From NCBI GenBank assembly GCA_947259865.1, contig CAMYNZ010000096.1, forward strand, positions 1 to 10,828: DNA of 10,828 nt. The letters are read 5' to 3'. The DNA comes from an uncultured Desulfobacterales bacterium. Its GTDB lineage: Bacteria; Desulfobacterota; Desulfobacteria; Desulfobacterales; G020354645. This document shows positions 1-7,907 of this stretch, piece after piece. Both the position numbers and the translations under genes were made by a program. Each line of letters begins with the position of its first letter. Within the stretch, counting starts at the first letter, position 1. The notes beneath the pieces are model-generated. The model worked only from the letters and a program-made list of their open reading frames with translations, searched no databases and had not been told where the DNA came from.

Positions 1-2400
1 CACCCCGAATGCTACCACAAAGGCGATAAACGTTGTCGATACATTATCTCCTGGGACAAAACAGCTGAAATAATCTGGAAGCGACTCCGTAATTATGCAT
101 TCACCCTGGGAATTGCATTTGCAATAGCGTTCTTCTGGGTCTTGCCGTGGGAATTGTGGCTGTTTAGTACGCTGGCTTTGGGCCTATTCACGATATTGTC
201 TACCCTCTACTCAGAGCATCTCGAAAAAAATGACCTGATCAAAACCATCAAAAACCAGGGTGAAATGGCCGAGGACCATTTGATTCAATTGAATATCCGC
301 TACAACAATGCTTTGCTGGTCCAGGAAATCGGTCAAGCAACTTCCACTATCGTAGAAATTAAAGCACTTACCACCGCGATCATGCAGGCCATGGCCAATC
401 GACTGGACTATGATCGTGGCGTAATCATGCTCACCAATGAAGATAAATCGAGACTCATTTACAGTGCTGGCTATGGCTACAATGGTGCAGAGGAAAACCT
501 TTTGAGACAAACCGATTTTCATCTGGATAGATCCGAAGCCCGGGGGATTTTCATAAAAGCATTTAAAGACCAAATACCATTCTTGATAGATGATATATTA
601 GAGAACAGCAACGCCTTATCTGAAAGAAGTCTGGAACTGGCCAAAAAAATGGGTGTAAAGTCACTTATTTGTGTACCGCTTGTTTATGAACAAGAATCCC
701 TGGGAATTCTGGCTGTCGATAACATCAAATCCAAACGCACCCTCACCCAGAGCGACATGAACCTTTTAATGGGGGTTGCTTCGCAGACAGCCGTCAGCAT
801 TATCAATGCCATGTCCTTCCAGAAGCTCCAGGTCAGCGAAGGCAAATATCGAACCATACTGGAAAGTATTGAAGATGGATACTTTGAGGTCGATCTTGCC
901 GGTAATTTTACCTTTTTCAACGAATCCACCTGTAAAATCCTCGGATATGAAAAGGATGAGATGATCGGGATGAACAACCGGCAATATATGGATGCGGAAA
1001 ATGCCCAAAAGGTATACCAGGCCTTCAATACAGTATACCGCACCGAGAAACCGACCAAATCTTTGGATTGGAAACTCATTAGAAAAGATAAAATCGAGTG
1101 TTTTGTAGAGACAATGATATCGCTGATCAAAGATAAAAATGGGCAGCCCAGCGGATTCCGCGGCATTGTAAGAAATATTACCGACCGCACCCGGGCCGAA
1201 GAGGAACGAAAACGGCTGGTGGCGCAACTCCATCAGGCTCAAAAAATGGAAGCCATTGGAACCCTCGCCGGCGGTGTGGCTCACGACCTCAATAACGTAT
1301 TGTCAGGTCTGGTAAGTTATCCCGAACTGATATTATTGGATCTCCCCAAAGACAGCCGACTGAGAAAACCGGTACTCACCATTCAAAAATCCGGTGAAAA
1401 AGCATCCGCCATCGTGCAGGATTTATTGACGCTGGCCCGAAGAGGGGTGGCAATTTCGGAGGTGGTAAGTTTAAATCATATCATTTCCGACTATCTGATC
1501 AGCCCTGAATACCAGAATATGCGGGCAGCTCATCCCGGTGTTGATATTGAAGTCCATTTAACGCCAAATTTACTGAATATACTCGGCTCCCCCGTCCACC
1601 TTTCCAAAACAGTAATGAATATTGTTACCAACGCGGCTGAAGCGATGCCCGAAGGGGGTCAGATCCGCATATCAACTTCAAACCGATATCTGGATGTACC
1701 CATTCGAGGATATAACGATATAGAGGAAGGCGATTACGTTACGCTTATGGTTTCCGATAATGGGATCGGTATTTCTCCAGAGGACATTGACAGGGTATTT
1801 GAGCCTTTTTACACAAAAAAGGTGATGGGCCGAAGTGGAACCGGCCTGGGTATGGCTGTGGTGTGGGGCGCCGTAAAAGACCATAAAGGATACATTGATA
1901 TTCAAAGCGCCATCGGTAAAGGGTCGTCATTCACCCTTTACTTCCCCGTCACCCGGAAATCATTGAATCAGGAGACCCCTCAAAAAACAATCCAGCATGT
2001 GATGGGCAAAGGTGAGACAATTCTGGTTGTAGACGACGTCGAAGAGCAGCGGGAAATCGCTTCGGAGATGTTAAACAAATTGGGATATTCGGTTTCCTCG
2101 GTTGCAAGCGGTGAAGAAGCAGTGACCTATTTGAAAACCGCTCGTACGGATCTATTGATTCTGGATATGATCATGGATCCCGGTATCGATGGTCTGGATA
2201 CATACAAACGAATCATCCAGTTTAACCCTGATCAGAAAGCGATTATCGCCAGCGGTTATTCTGAAACTGAGCGGGTAAAAGAAGCTCAGCGTTTAGGGGC
2301 AGGAACCTATGTCAAAAAGCCATACACGATCGAGAAAATCGGAATTGCCGTGCGTGCTGAATTGCACCCATCCCAAAAACAGGAAAACCGGCAATATTGA
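1..2400 (+). CDS. Membrane-linked hybrid histidine kinase (GAF-PAS-HisKA-HATPase-REC), 5' end cut by the window
   Basis: The frame is open from base 1 to the TGA at 2398, giving 799 visible residues; residue numbers here count from base 1. Residues 1-18 (HPEC, then KRCRYIISW) resemble the end of a V4R/heme-NO-binding-like sensory domain, most of which lies outside the window. Two hydrophobic segments follow (about 33-49 and 51-70), then a charged probable coiled coil (73-105), GAF (about 117-272) and PAS (281-397). The HisKA domain has the phospho-acceptor His428 in GGVAHDLNN. The HATPase domain shows the N box (NAAEAM), G1 (DNGIGI), F box (FEPFYTKK) and G2 (GTGLGMAV). The C-terminal receiver has the acidic pair Asp678/679, phospho-acceptor Asp722 and Lys773. 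The protein should autophosphorylate on His428 and pass phosphate to its own receiver; no output domain follows. A TTG at 142 is not a credible start because it would cut into the membrane region. Substrate and signal are unknown. Confidence 0.93.
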   Translation, partial: HPECYHKGDKRCRYIISWDKTAEIIWKRLRNYAFTLGIAFAIAFFWVLPWELWLFSTLALGLFTILSTLYSEHLEKNDLIKTIKNQGEMAEDHLIQLNIRYNNALLVQEIGQATSTIVEIKALTTAIMQAMANRLDYDRGVIMLTNEDKSRLIYSAGYGYNGAEENLLRQTDFHLDRSEARGIFIKAFKDQIPFLIDDILENSNALSERSLELAKKMGVKSLICVPLVYEQESLGILAVDNIKSKRTLTQSDMNLLMGVASQTAVSIINAMSFQKLQVSEGKYRTILESIEDGYFEVDLAGNFTFFNESTCKILGYEKDEMIGMNNRQYMDAENAQKVYQAFNTVYRTEKPTKSLDWKLIRKDKIECFVETMISLIKDKNGQPSGFRGIVRNITDRTRAEEERKRLVAQLHQAQKMEAIGTLAGGVAHDLNNVLSGLVSYPELILLDLPKDSRLRKPVLTIQKSGEKASAIVQDLLTLARRGVAISEVVSLNHIISDYLISPEYQNMRAAHPGVDIEVHLTPNLLNILGSPVHLSKTVMNIVTNAAEAMPEGGQIRISTSNRYLDVPIRGYNDIEEGDYVTLMVSDNGIGISPEDIDRVFEPFYTKKVMGRSGTGLGMAVVWGAVKDHKGYIDIQSAIGKGSSFTLYFPVTRKSLNQETPQKTIQHVMGKGETILVVDDVEEQREIASEMLNKLGYSVSSVASGEEAVTYLKTARTDLLILDMIMDPGIDGLDTYKRIIQFNPDQKAIIASGYSETERVKEAQRLGAGTYVKKPYTIEKIGIAVRAELHPSQKQENRQY

Positions 2401-2451
2401 GATCCTGCGACTACAACGCTCATCCAATCTTTATCAATTTCCACCCAGTAT

Positions 2452-3756
2452 TTAAAATTTAATCTTGGCCGGATTAAAATACCCGTATTTTAAGCTCGGA
2501 AACCGGGTCTTGATCCGCCGGAGCATTTTTTTCATTCCGAGCGGCTTCCCGGTAGATTCCACCCGGTTCATTATATTCCAGTAACGTAACGGGTCAAAAT
2601 TGAGATTTCTCCACTGGATCATGTTTATCGGAAATCGCCGAATAAATTTGATAAGGGCGTCAATTTCTTCGGGGCTGTCCGTAAAGCCGGGAGAGTTTAA
2701 GTAATTGATCGCCACAAATTTTTTGCAAGCAAGTGCGATGGAAATGCTATTTAAAACGTCATCAAAAACATATCCCTGTGGTCGAAAATATGCCTGATAA
2801 CATTGTTCCCTGACACTGTTCATGCTAATCCGCACACTGTCGAGGCCTGCATCGAAGAGTTTGCTTATAATAGCGGGCCGACTCGCGTTGGTATTCAAAT
2901 TTATGGTGCCCTTGCGCGTCGCGCTGCGGATCATGGCAATTGCCGATTCAAGGACATCGGCTGCCAGAAGTGGATCCCCTTCGCACCCCTGACCGAAACT
3001 GACAATGCCATTTTTCACCTGCCCGATATGGGTCAGCGCCACTTCAGCGATTTCTTCCGGGGTGGGTGTAAAATCAATTCTGGACTGGCTGCAGGGAATT
3101 TCATTGTTTTTCTGGAGGGACAAACATCCCAGACAGCGTGCATTACAATGTTTTGAAACAGGTAAGGGTGCTTCGGATCGACCTAAAAAAAAATTCTTGC
3201 CGGCCGGGCACCCATAGGTCAAGGCACATTTTTCAAGATGCGCTCTCAATCGGTTGCCGGGAAGTTGTTGGCGCTTCTGATTGATACCGGCGACAACTTT
3301 TTCGGGTTGCATCAATCGTAAATCCTGGCGTCTTTCCCTATCCACAAGAATGGCAGCGGTTCGAAATTTTCCACCGTGCCAGCCAACCGCACCGTATGAA
3401 AACAAAGGCAGGTATTTGGCACTCCTATTTTCTTCATACGCGCTGATCGATGAAATGACATAACCGGGAGAGTTAAAGACAGCCACCGGATATAATTTCT
3501 CCCCGGTTCGATGGGGATTTTGGGCAAGGGTTTCGAAACGTCCATTGCTCAGGTTGTAGAGAATGGGGCGCCGATCCGGCAAAAACATCAGCTCACTGCC
3601 ATGGGGCATATTGATGGTTGCCGTCACGGTAAGGGGAATCCGGGTGTCATTGGCCATTCCCACAGCAGCATATCCGGTCAGATCAAAAATTTCACCGTTG
3701 TGATTCGCAACAAGGGCCGTCGCAAACCTGGCTGTTTTTCGGATTGATTTTACCAT
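2452..3756 (-). CDS. Uncharacterised radical SAM protein with N-terminal accessory domain
   Basis: A 434-residue protein. Residues 204-211 hold the radical SAM cluster motif CNARCLGC (CX3CX2C: Cys204, Cys208, Cys211), and GQGCEGDPLL (255-264) sits where the family's SAM-contacting glycine-rich strand is expected. INLNTNAS (285-292) and the strand ending RISMNS (309-314) fit the barrel. The first ~190 residues are a separate region (GEIFDLTGYAAVG near 21-33, GSELMFLPDRRP near 53-64). Two extra cysteines, Cys177 and Cys183, precede the cluster motif. I recall related proteins in anaerobic Firmicutes and deltaproteobacteria, all without assigned substrate. It is not MoaA: the C-terminal GG and the second-cluster cysteines are absent. 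The ATG at 3754-3756 is the only start, since the upstream frame runs to a stop without another start codon. No clear Shine-Dalgarno is visible. It lies 94 bp downstream of the second kinase on the same strand and converges on the first, 51 bp apart. Reaction unknown. Confidence 0.88.
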   Translation of the reverse strand: MVKSIRKTARFATALVANHNGEIFDLTGYAAVGMANDTRIPLTVTATINMPHGSELMFLPDRRPILYNLSNGRFETLAQNPHRTGEKLYPVAVFNSPGYVISSISAYEENRSAKYLPLFSYGAVGWHGGKFRTAAILVDRERRQDLRLMQPEKVVAGINQKRQQLPGNRLRAHLEKCALTYGCPAGKNFFLGRSEAPLPVSKHCNARCLGCLSLQKNNEIPCSQSRIDFTPTPEEIAEVALTHIGQVKNGIVSFGQGCEGDPLLAADVLESAIAMIRSATRKGTINLNTNASRPAIISKLFDAGLDSVRISMNSVREQCYQAYFRPQGYVFDDVLNSISIALACKKFVAINYLNSPGFTDSPEEIDALIKFIRRFPINMIQWRNLNFDPLRYWNIMNRVESTGKPLGMKKMLRRIKTRFPSLKYGYFNPAKIKF

Positions 3757-3819
3757 TCCCCAATTTACGCGATGTAGGCAAGAAATAGGATCGAAATTTA
3801 GGATTCAACCGGTCAGGGG

Positions 3820-3844
3820 GCCAGCCTATTAATCACAAGCTGGC
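3820..3844. repeat. Short inverted repeat between kinase 2 and the radical SAM gene
   Basis: GCCAGC (3820-3825) and GCTGGC (3839-3844) form a 6-bp perfect inverted repeat around a 13-base spacer. It begins 6 bases downstream of the second kinase's stop, reading on the minus strand. No run of T follows on that strand, so it is not a convincing intrinsic terminator. Transcription could continue into the radical SAM gene, or this could be a chance palindrome. Confidence 0.25.
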
Positions 3845-3850
3845 TTCTTG

Positions 3851-6800
3851 TTAGAGGTCAAGTTCCGTCCTAACGGCTGCACCGATTTTTTCGAGCAGGT
3901 ACGGTTTTTTGACATACACACCGGCGCCTAAGCGTTGCGCTTGTTTGACCCGTTCTGACTCTGAAAAGCCGCTGGCAATAATGGCTTTCTGCCCGGGTCT
4001 GACTTGAAGGACACGTTTGTAGGTTTCAAAACCATCCATGCCCGGATCCATGATCATATCCAGTACCAGAAGATCTGCGGAATTATCTCTTAAATATTCA
4101 ACAGCCTCCTCTCCACTCGAGACTGTTGTGACAGAATAGCCCAGCTTTTTCAACATAAGGGTTGCAATGTCTCTTTGCTCTTTGACATCATCTACGACCA
4201 GAACAGATTCTCCTTTACCCTTAAAATCCTCAAGTGGGACTCGCGATTCACAGCGGGTCAGTTCGGCCCGCTGGGCCGGAAAATAAAGCGTAAACGTCGC
4301 CCCCTGGCCCTCTACGCTTTCAACATCAATATACCCCTTATGATCTTTTACGGTTCCCCATACCACGGCCATACCCAGACCGGTTCCGCTTCGGCCCATA
4401 ACCTTTTTGGTGTAGAAGGGTTCAAAAATTCTTTTTTGATCGGCCGGGGAGATCCCGATCCCTGAATCGGATACAGTCAACACAACATAATCCCCTTCCT
4501 CAACATCGTCGTATCCGCTGATCGGCTGATCGATATAGCGGTTTTCAGTTGATAAAACGATCTGCCCGCCATCGGTCATGGCTTCGGCCGCATTGGATAT
4601 TAAATTCATCACCGTCTTGGACAGGTGCACCGGTGAACACAGTATATTCAGCAATTTTTCATCGTATCGGGTTTCGATGCTAATATTCGGGTGATAAAAT
4701 CGGAGCTTTTCAAACTCAGGGCTATCCAAATAATCGGCAATGATATGGTTCAAACTGGCAATTTCGTTTATCGAAACGCCTCGTCGCGCCAGTGTCAACA
4801 AATCCTGCACAATCGTCGCGGCTTTCTCTCCGGACTGCTTTATGGTTGAAAGGGGGGCTTTTAAAGGACTGTTTTCGGGTATATCCATAAGCAACAATTC
4901 CGGATAACTGACTATACCGGAAAGGATGTTATTAAGGTCATGGGCCACCCCACCGGCCAGGGTACCGATGGCTTCCATTTTTTGGGCCTGCTGCAGTTTG
5001 GCCTCTAGACGCTTCTTTTCGGCTTCAACGCGTTTTTGTTCCGTCAGATCCCGGGCAATTCCTCTGAATCCGATAGCTTGCGCTTTGGAGTCTTTTATCA
5101 AAGAAATCGAGGTCTCGACAATCGCTTTTATACCGCTCTTATTATTAACTTTCCAATCGACCCGCTTGGTGGATACACCGGTTTGGAAAATGTTGCTGAA
5201 GATTCGGCTGATTTTTTGAGCGTCGTTGGCATCCATGATATGATGGTAGTTCATGCCGGCCAGCTCATCTCGTGAATAGCCCAAAAAATTGCACAACTTG
5301 TCGTTAAAAAAAGTAAAATTTCCCTTCAGATCCACCTCAAAATATCCTTCCTCGATACTTTGAAGGATTGTCCGATATTTTTCTTCACTTACTTTGAGCG
5401 CTTTTTCGGTCCGGATGCGCTCGGTGATGTCCCGTGCGGAACCGCGTACACCGATCGGTTCCGCCGAACCGTATACAAGAGAGTTTTTGTATTCAAGAAT
5501 CCGTTCCTGGCCGGTCTGGACCGTAATGCGCATTAATCCGTGATCATGCCCGTTGGTCTGGATGCGCTTCAGGTAATCATAAAATAGGTGGCGATAGCGC
5601 CGGGGAATTAGATCTTTGGAATTGATTGCGGTCAATTCGTTATCGCTAATTCCCAGCATCTCCTTCCAGGCTCGATTGGCCTCTTTGAAATATCCTTTCA
5701 TATCATGAAAGTAAAGAAAATCGGATACGTTCTCGAAAATATCGTGATACCGTTCTTCACTCTTTTTAAGGGCTTCGGTTGCTTTATCCCGTTCCGTCAA
5801 CAGCCCTTCGAGTTCCCCTTTAATGAGCGCAATTGCGTCAAAAACAGACCGGAAAGGATGTGAATCTGAAACTTCCCGGTTGAACTGAATTCCCTCCCGC
5901 TGCCAGTCGATACCCCCCAGATATTGAAGAAGCTCATCGACATAGCCCTGGGTTGCAATCAGATTTTGGGCTGGTTCGGCACTCGATTCGTCATCGGATT
6001 CAGAGGATGGCTTCGGATGAAGTGTGGTTTCGGCCGTGGCGATTTTCAGGGCGTCTCTGAAATCCTTGGCAATACGACCTTTAAAAGGCATAATGGGTCT
6101 GGCCAGATTAAATGCTGTCCGGATAAATCGATTTACGCCGTAAAAAATATACAATTGACACGGATAACGCGCATGCCATTCCTTCAAAGAATCGGTATAC
6201 CGTTTTCGCGCCCTGCGGCTGGCGCCTTTCATCTGCTTTACCCCTGCTATGATACATTCAAACCCATCTGTGAGATCCATCTCCCTTCTCACTCTAGCCC
6301 GCAGACTTGCGATGTGCGCTATATGTTCGACCTGAAGATATCCGCTTGACACCGAATGCAAAATATTTCGATCGATAACCTCGAATTTAGCGGTATATCC
6401 CTCCAGATCCAGACGCCAATCCGGGTGACTGGTTATGAAATGCTTGGATAATTGTTCCGGGGCGACAGGTTGGGCGGATGACAGTTCAACGGATTGTATC
6501 TTATCACGCTGTAATTGTTGTCGGGCTCGTCGGACCGCCTCTGAATATGAATTTGCCAATAACAGGTTTTTGCGAGGTGCATAGAGGCGTTTACCCAGCT
6601 TGAAGCTCATTTTAAAAAAGGGCGAGGCACCAAAAAGGATAAGGGCGTCAACCGGCTGGTCTTTTATTCGATAGATGTAGCGTTTGCGCGCTTCGAAGGT
6701 TGCGCCTTTAAAATGGGTATAGTCTTCTATCAGAATAAAGCTGCGGTCCGGGTTTTTTCTAGCGGAAATTACATCGTGCAGGAGGGTAAAAAATTTGTCG

Positions 6801-6991
6801 GTGGACGCCGGCGTGCCGTAACCGGATTTTTGGCTCAAAATGATACGATCACCCAGAAGACTGAAGGTAACCTGGTAATTCTCCCCCAGCACAACCTCGG
6901 TCCATTCCGGCTTGCGGATAATGGGCAGTCCGGAAACGGGACAGGTTTTGCCTGTTTGCAATTCAGATGGCATGTGCGGTTTGGTTCTCAT
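3851..6991 (-). CDS. Soluble hybrid histidine kinase with duplicated N-terminal input module (2x module-PAS-PAS-HisKA-HATPase-REC)
   Basis: A 1046-residue protein with no membrane segment visible. The N-terminus has a short CPVSGLP stretch (17-23). Two tandem copies of one module follow (about 30-160 and 190-320). Each has SGY (56-58; 216-218) and KGA-x3-ARKRY (95-105; 255-265), in both cases exactly 160 residues apart. The strand/helix pattern looks like a STAS or SpoIIAA-like fold, which is inference. A linker (about 325-400) ends in a probable coiled coil. PAS1 is about 415-525 and PAS2 537-650. Phospho-acceptor His684 lies in GGVAHDLNN; the ATPase boxes NAAEAM, DSGIGI, FEPFYTKK and GTGLGMAV are intact. 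The receiver has phospho-acceptor Asp978 and Lys1029. From PAS2 to the end it is roughly two-thirds identical by eye to the kinase at 1-2400. There is no output domain. The ATG at 6989-6991 has no strong Shine-Dalgarno; a second ATG six codons later is possible. It lies 181 bp downstream of moaB on the same strand. Signal unknown. Confidence 0.93.
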   Translation of the reverse strand: MRTKPHMPSELQTGKTCPVSGLPIIRKPEWTEVVLGENYQVTFSLLGDRIILSQKSGYGTPASTDKFFTLLHDVISARKNPDRSFILIEDYTHFKGATFEARKRYIYRIKDQPVDALILFGASPFFKMSFKLGKRLYAPRKNLLLANSYSEAVRRARQQLQRDKIQSVELSSAQPVAPEQLSKHFITSHPDWRLDLEGYTAKFEVIDRNILHSVSSGYLQVEHIAHIASLRARVRREMDLTDGFECIIAGVKQMKGASRRARKRYTDSLKEWHARYPCQLYIFYGVNRFIRTAFNLARPIMPFKGRIAKDFRDALKIATAETTLHPKPSSESDDESSAEPAQNLIATQGYVDELLQYLGGIDWQREGIQFNREVSDSHPFRSVFDAIALIKGELEGLLTERDKATEALKKSEERYHDIFENVSDFLYFHDMKGYFKEANRAWKEMLGISDNELTAINSKDLIPRRYRHLFYDYLKRIQTNGHDHGLMRITVQTGQERILEYKNSLVYGSAEPIGVRGSARDITERIRTEKALKVSEEKYRTILQSIEEGYFEVDLKGNFTFFNDKLCNFLGYSRDELAGMNYHHIMDANDAQKISRIFSNIFQTGVSTKRVDWKVNNKSGIKAIVETSISLIKDSKAQAIGFRGIARDLTEQKRVEAEKKRLEAKLQQAQKMEAIGTLAGGVAHDLNNILSGIVSYPELLLMDIPENSPLKAPLSTIKQSGEKAATIVQDLLTLARRGVSINEIASLNHIIADYLDSPEFEKLRFYHPNISIETRYDEKLLNILCSPVHLSKTVMNLISNAAEAMTDGGQIVLSTENRYIDQPISGYDDVEEGDYVVLTVSDSGIGISPADQKRIFEPFYTKKVMGRSGTGLGMAVVWGTVKDHKGYIDVESVEGQGATFTLYFPAQRAELTRCESRVPLEDFKGKGESVLVVDDVKEQRDIATLMLKKLGYSVTTVSSGEEAVEYLRDNSADLLVLDMIMDPGMDGFETYKRVLQVRPGQKAIIASGFSESERVKQAQRLGAGVYVKKPYLLEKIGAAVRTELDL

Positions 6992-7172
6992 ATAATTATC
7001 TATCGGAAAATGCGTGTAAATCTTTAATAATTAAAAGAAAAACAGCATCCACCGGGTTAAATAACTTCCTGTATTCCAGGGAGGGGAGTTTCAGGACCTC
7101 TACTCAGCCATTACGGATATATGGGGGTCTCAGGAATTGGCGTGATGCGGGTGATGTTTGGGAGATGGGGGA
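6992..7172. other. Spacer between moaB and kinase 2, probable kinase 2 leader
   Basis: No gene was seen in these 181 bases. On the minus strand, just past the moaB stop side, CTTCCTG (7065-7071) and CAGGGAG (7077-7083) form an imperfect hairpin with a 5-base loop (one wobble). It is followed on the minus strand by an AT-rich stretch but not a clean T run, so it is at best a weak terminator for moaB. Nearer the kinase, TTTAAT-A-ATTAAA (7023-7035) is a perfect 13-base AT palindrome 32-44 bases upstream of the kinase ATG, a possible promoter or operator element. No convincing -35/-10 pair was found. Confidence 0.3.
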
Positions 7173-7679
7173 TCATCCAACGAGAATATGACGCACGAGA
7201 TGGCCCAGTTCGGGAAAAATCAGCGATTGGCATGCAAGTTGACAGGCCTTGAGGCTCCCCGGCATACAGAACAAAACGGTTTTGTCGACAATGCCGGCTG
7301 TCGCGCGGGATAATATAGCCGCAGAATTAATCTGGTTAAAGCTGAGTTGGGCAAAAAGTGGGCCAAAAGCTGTGAGTTCTTTGGACAACAGTGGCCGTAC
7401 GGCTTCAATGGTAACATCACGGCTGCTGATGCCGGTGCCACCGGTCACAAGCAGAACCTGGGGTTCATGCTTTTGAATCACGTCCTGAATCGTCCGGGCG
7501 ATGGTCTCGCTGTCATCCGGAACGACCTGATGAAATACCACCTGGTGTCCTTCAGCTGCCGCCTGCTGATGCATCCAGTGTCCACTGTGATCATTTTCAA
7601 GGGTCCGGGTGGTTGAAACAGAAATTATACCCACCGTAACCGTTTTGGGTGCAGTATCTTTGTGTTCTTGGATCCCCAT
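7173..7679 (-). CDS. moaB: MoaB/Mog-type molybdopterin adenylyltransferase
   Basis: A 168-residue protein of the MoaB/MogA family, which binds molybdopterin and activates it by adenylylation before metal insertion in the cytoplasm. From the chosen start, VTGGTG (78-83) is the pterin-binding glycine loop and the following SSRDVTIEA matches the family's D-x-T-x-E/Q-A segment. FGPLFAQLSF and ILSRATAGI (about 121-129) match the SRA-x-AG signature, and FCMPGS (137-142) is the C-terminal MPGS motif. Length and N-terminus match E. coli MoaB (170 residues) when the ATG at 7677-7679 is used. An in-frame TTG at 7725-7727 would add 16 residues, but it falls inside a tandem heptamer repeat and I consider it less likely. 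A TATAAT lies 10 bases upstream of the ATG on the minus strand. The gene diverges from mobA. MoaB and Mog cannot be told apart with certainty here. Confidence 0.9.
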   Translation of the reverse strand: MGIQEHKDTAPKTVTVGIISVSTTRTLENDHSGHWMHQQAAAEGHQVVFHQVVPDDSETIARTIQDVIQKHEPQVLLVTGGTGISSRDVTIEAVRPLLSKELTAFGPLFAQLSFNQINSAAILSRATAGIVDKTVLFCMPGSLKACQLACQSLIFPELGHLVRHILVG

Positions 7680-7720
7680 GGCGGTTATAATTATAGGTTT
7701 ATCCGGGTTAAGCGGTTTTG

Positions 7721-7748
7721 GGTTCAAGGTTCAAGGCTGAAGGTTGAA
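7721..7748. repeat. Four tandem 7-bp units upstream of moaB
   Basis: Two exact copies of GGTTCAA (7721-7727, 7728-7734) are followed directly by GGCTGAA (7735-7741) and GGTTGAA (7742-7748), four heptamers in perfect register. The array overlaps the possible TTG start of moaB and leads into the hairpin at 7741-7760. The degenerate heptad pattern suggests slippage-generated intergenic repeat DNA. Confidence 0.7.
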
Positions 7749-7760
7749 CAGTGTCAACCT
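7741..7760. repeat. Inverted repeat in the moaB-mobA divergent region
   Basis: AGGTTGA (7741-7747) and TCAACCT (7754-7760) are perfect 7-base complements around the 6-base loop ACAGTG. A second small hairpin, CCTGT-CTT-ACAGG (7761-7773), follows directly. There is no T run on either strand. It could be an operator for one of the divergent Moco genes or a by-product of the heptamer array it overlaps. Confidence 0.4.
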
Positions 7761-7850
7761 CCTGTCTTACAGGGAGTTATAGCATGCCTCCCCATTTTAT
7801 CAAGCAATAGATGGTAATTTTCGTATTGGGCATAATCTTTTAGGGGACTA

Positions 7851-7873
7851 TTCGGTCGCGTTCTGATACCGAA
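7851..7873. repeat. Inverted repeat upstream of mobA
   Basis: TTCGGT (7851-7856) and ACCGAA (7868-7873) form a 6-base perfect inverted repeat with an 11-base spacer. It sits just upstream of a candidate mobA promoter (7879-7907). An operator role is possible but unsupported beyond the symmetry, and it does not match the ModE operator pattern I know. Confidence 0.25.
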
Positions 7874-7878
7874 GACCA

Positions 7879-7907
7879 TTTAAATTGCCTTGATTTGTTA
7901 GCATAAT
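7879..7907 (+). promoter_or_regulatory. Candidate mobA promoter (distal)
   Basis: TTTAAA (7879-7884) and CATAAT (7902-7907) are separated by 17 bases, matching sigma-70 hexamers at 4 of 6 and 5 of 6 positions. The start of transcription would lie about 75 bases before the mobA ATG, leaving room for a normal leader. The region is AT-rich, so chance matches are likely. Confidence 0.3.

Noticed and set aside
142..144. TTG as the start of the first kinase
   Set aside because: The frame is open to the window edge and the residues before it encode a membrane segment and a cysteine motif that fit a longer protein.
3820..3844. Intrinsic terminator after kinase 2
   Set aside because: The 6-bp stem has a long loop and no T run follows on the minus strand.
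5924..6349. 141-codon plus-strand open frame inside kinase 2
   Set aside because: It is antisense to a strongly supported kinase coding region, has no recognisable motif, and is explained by the codon composition of the real gene.
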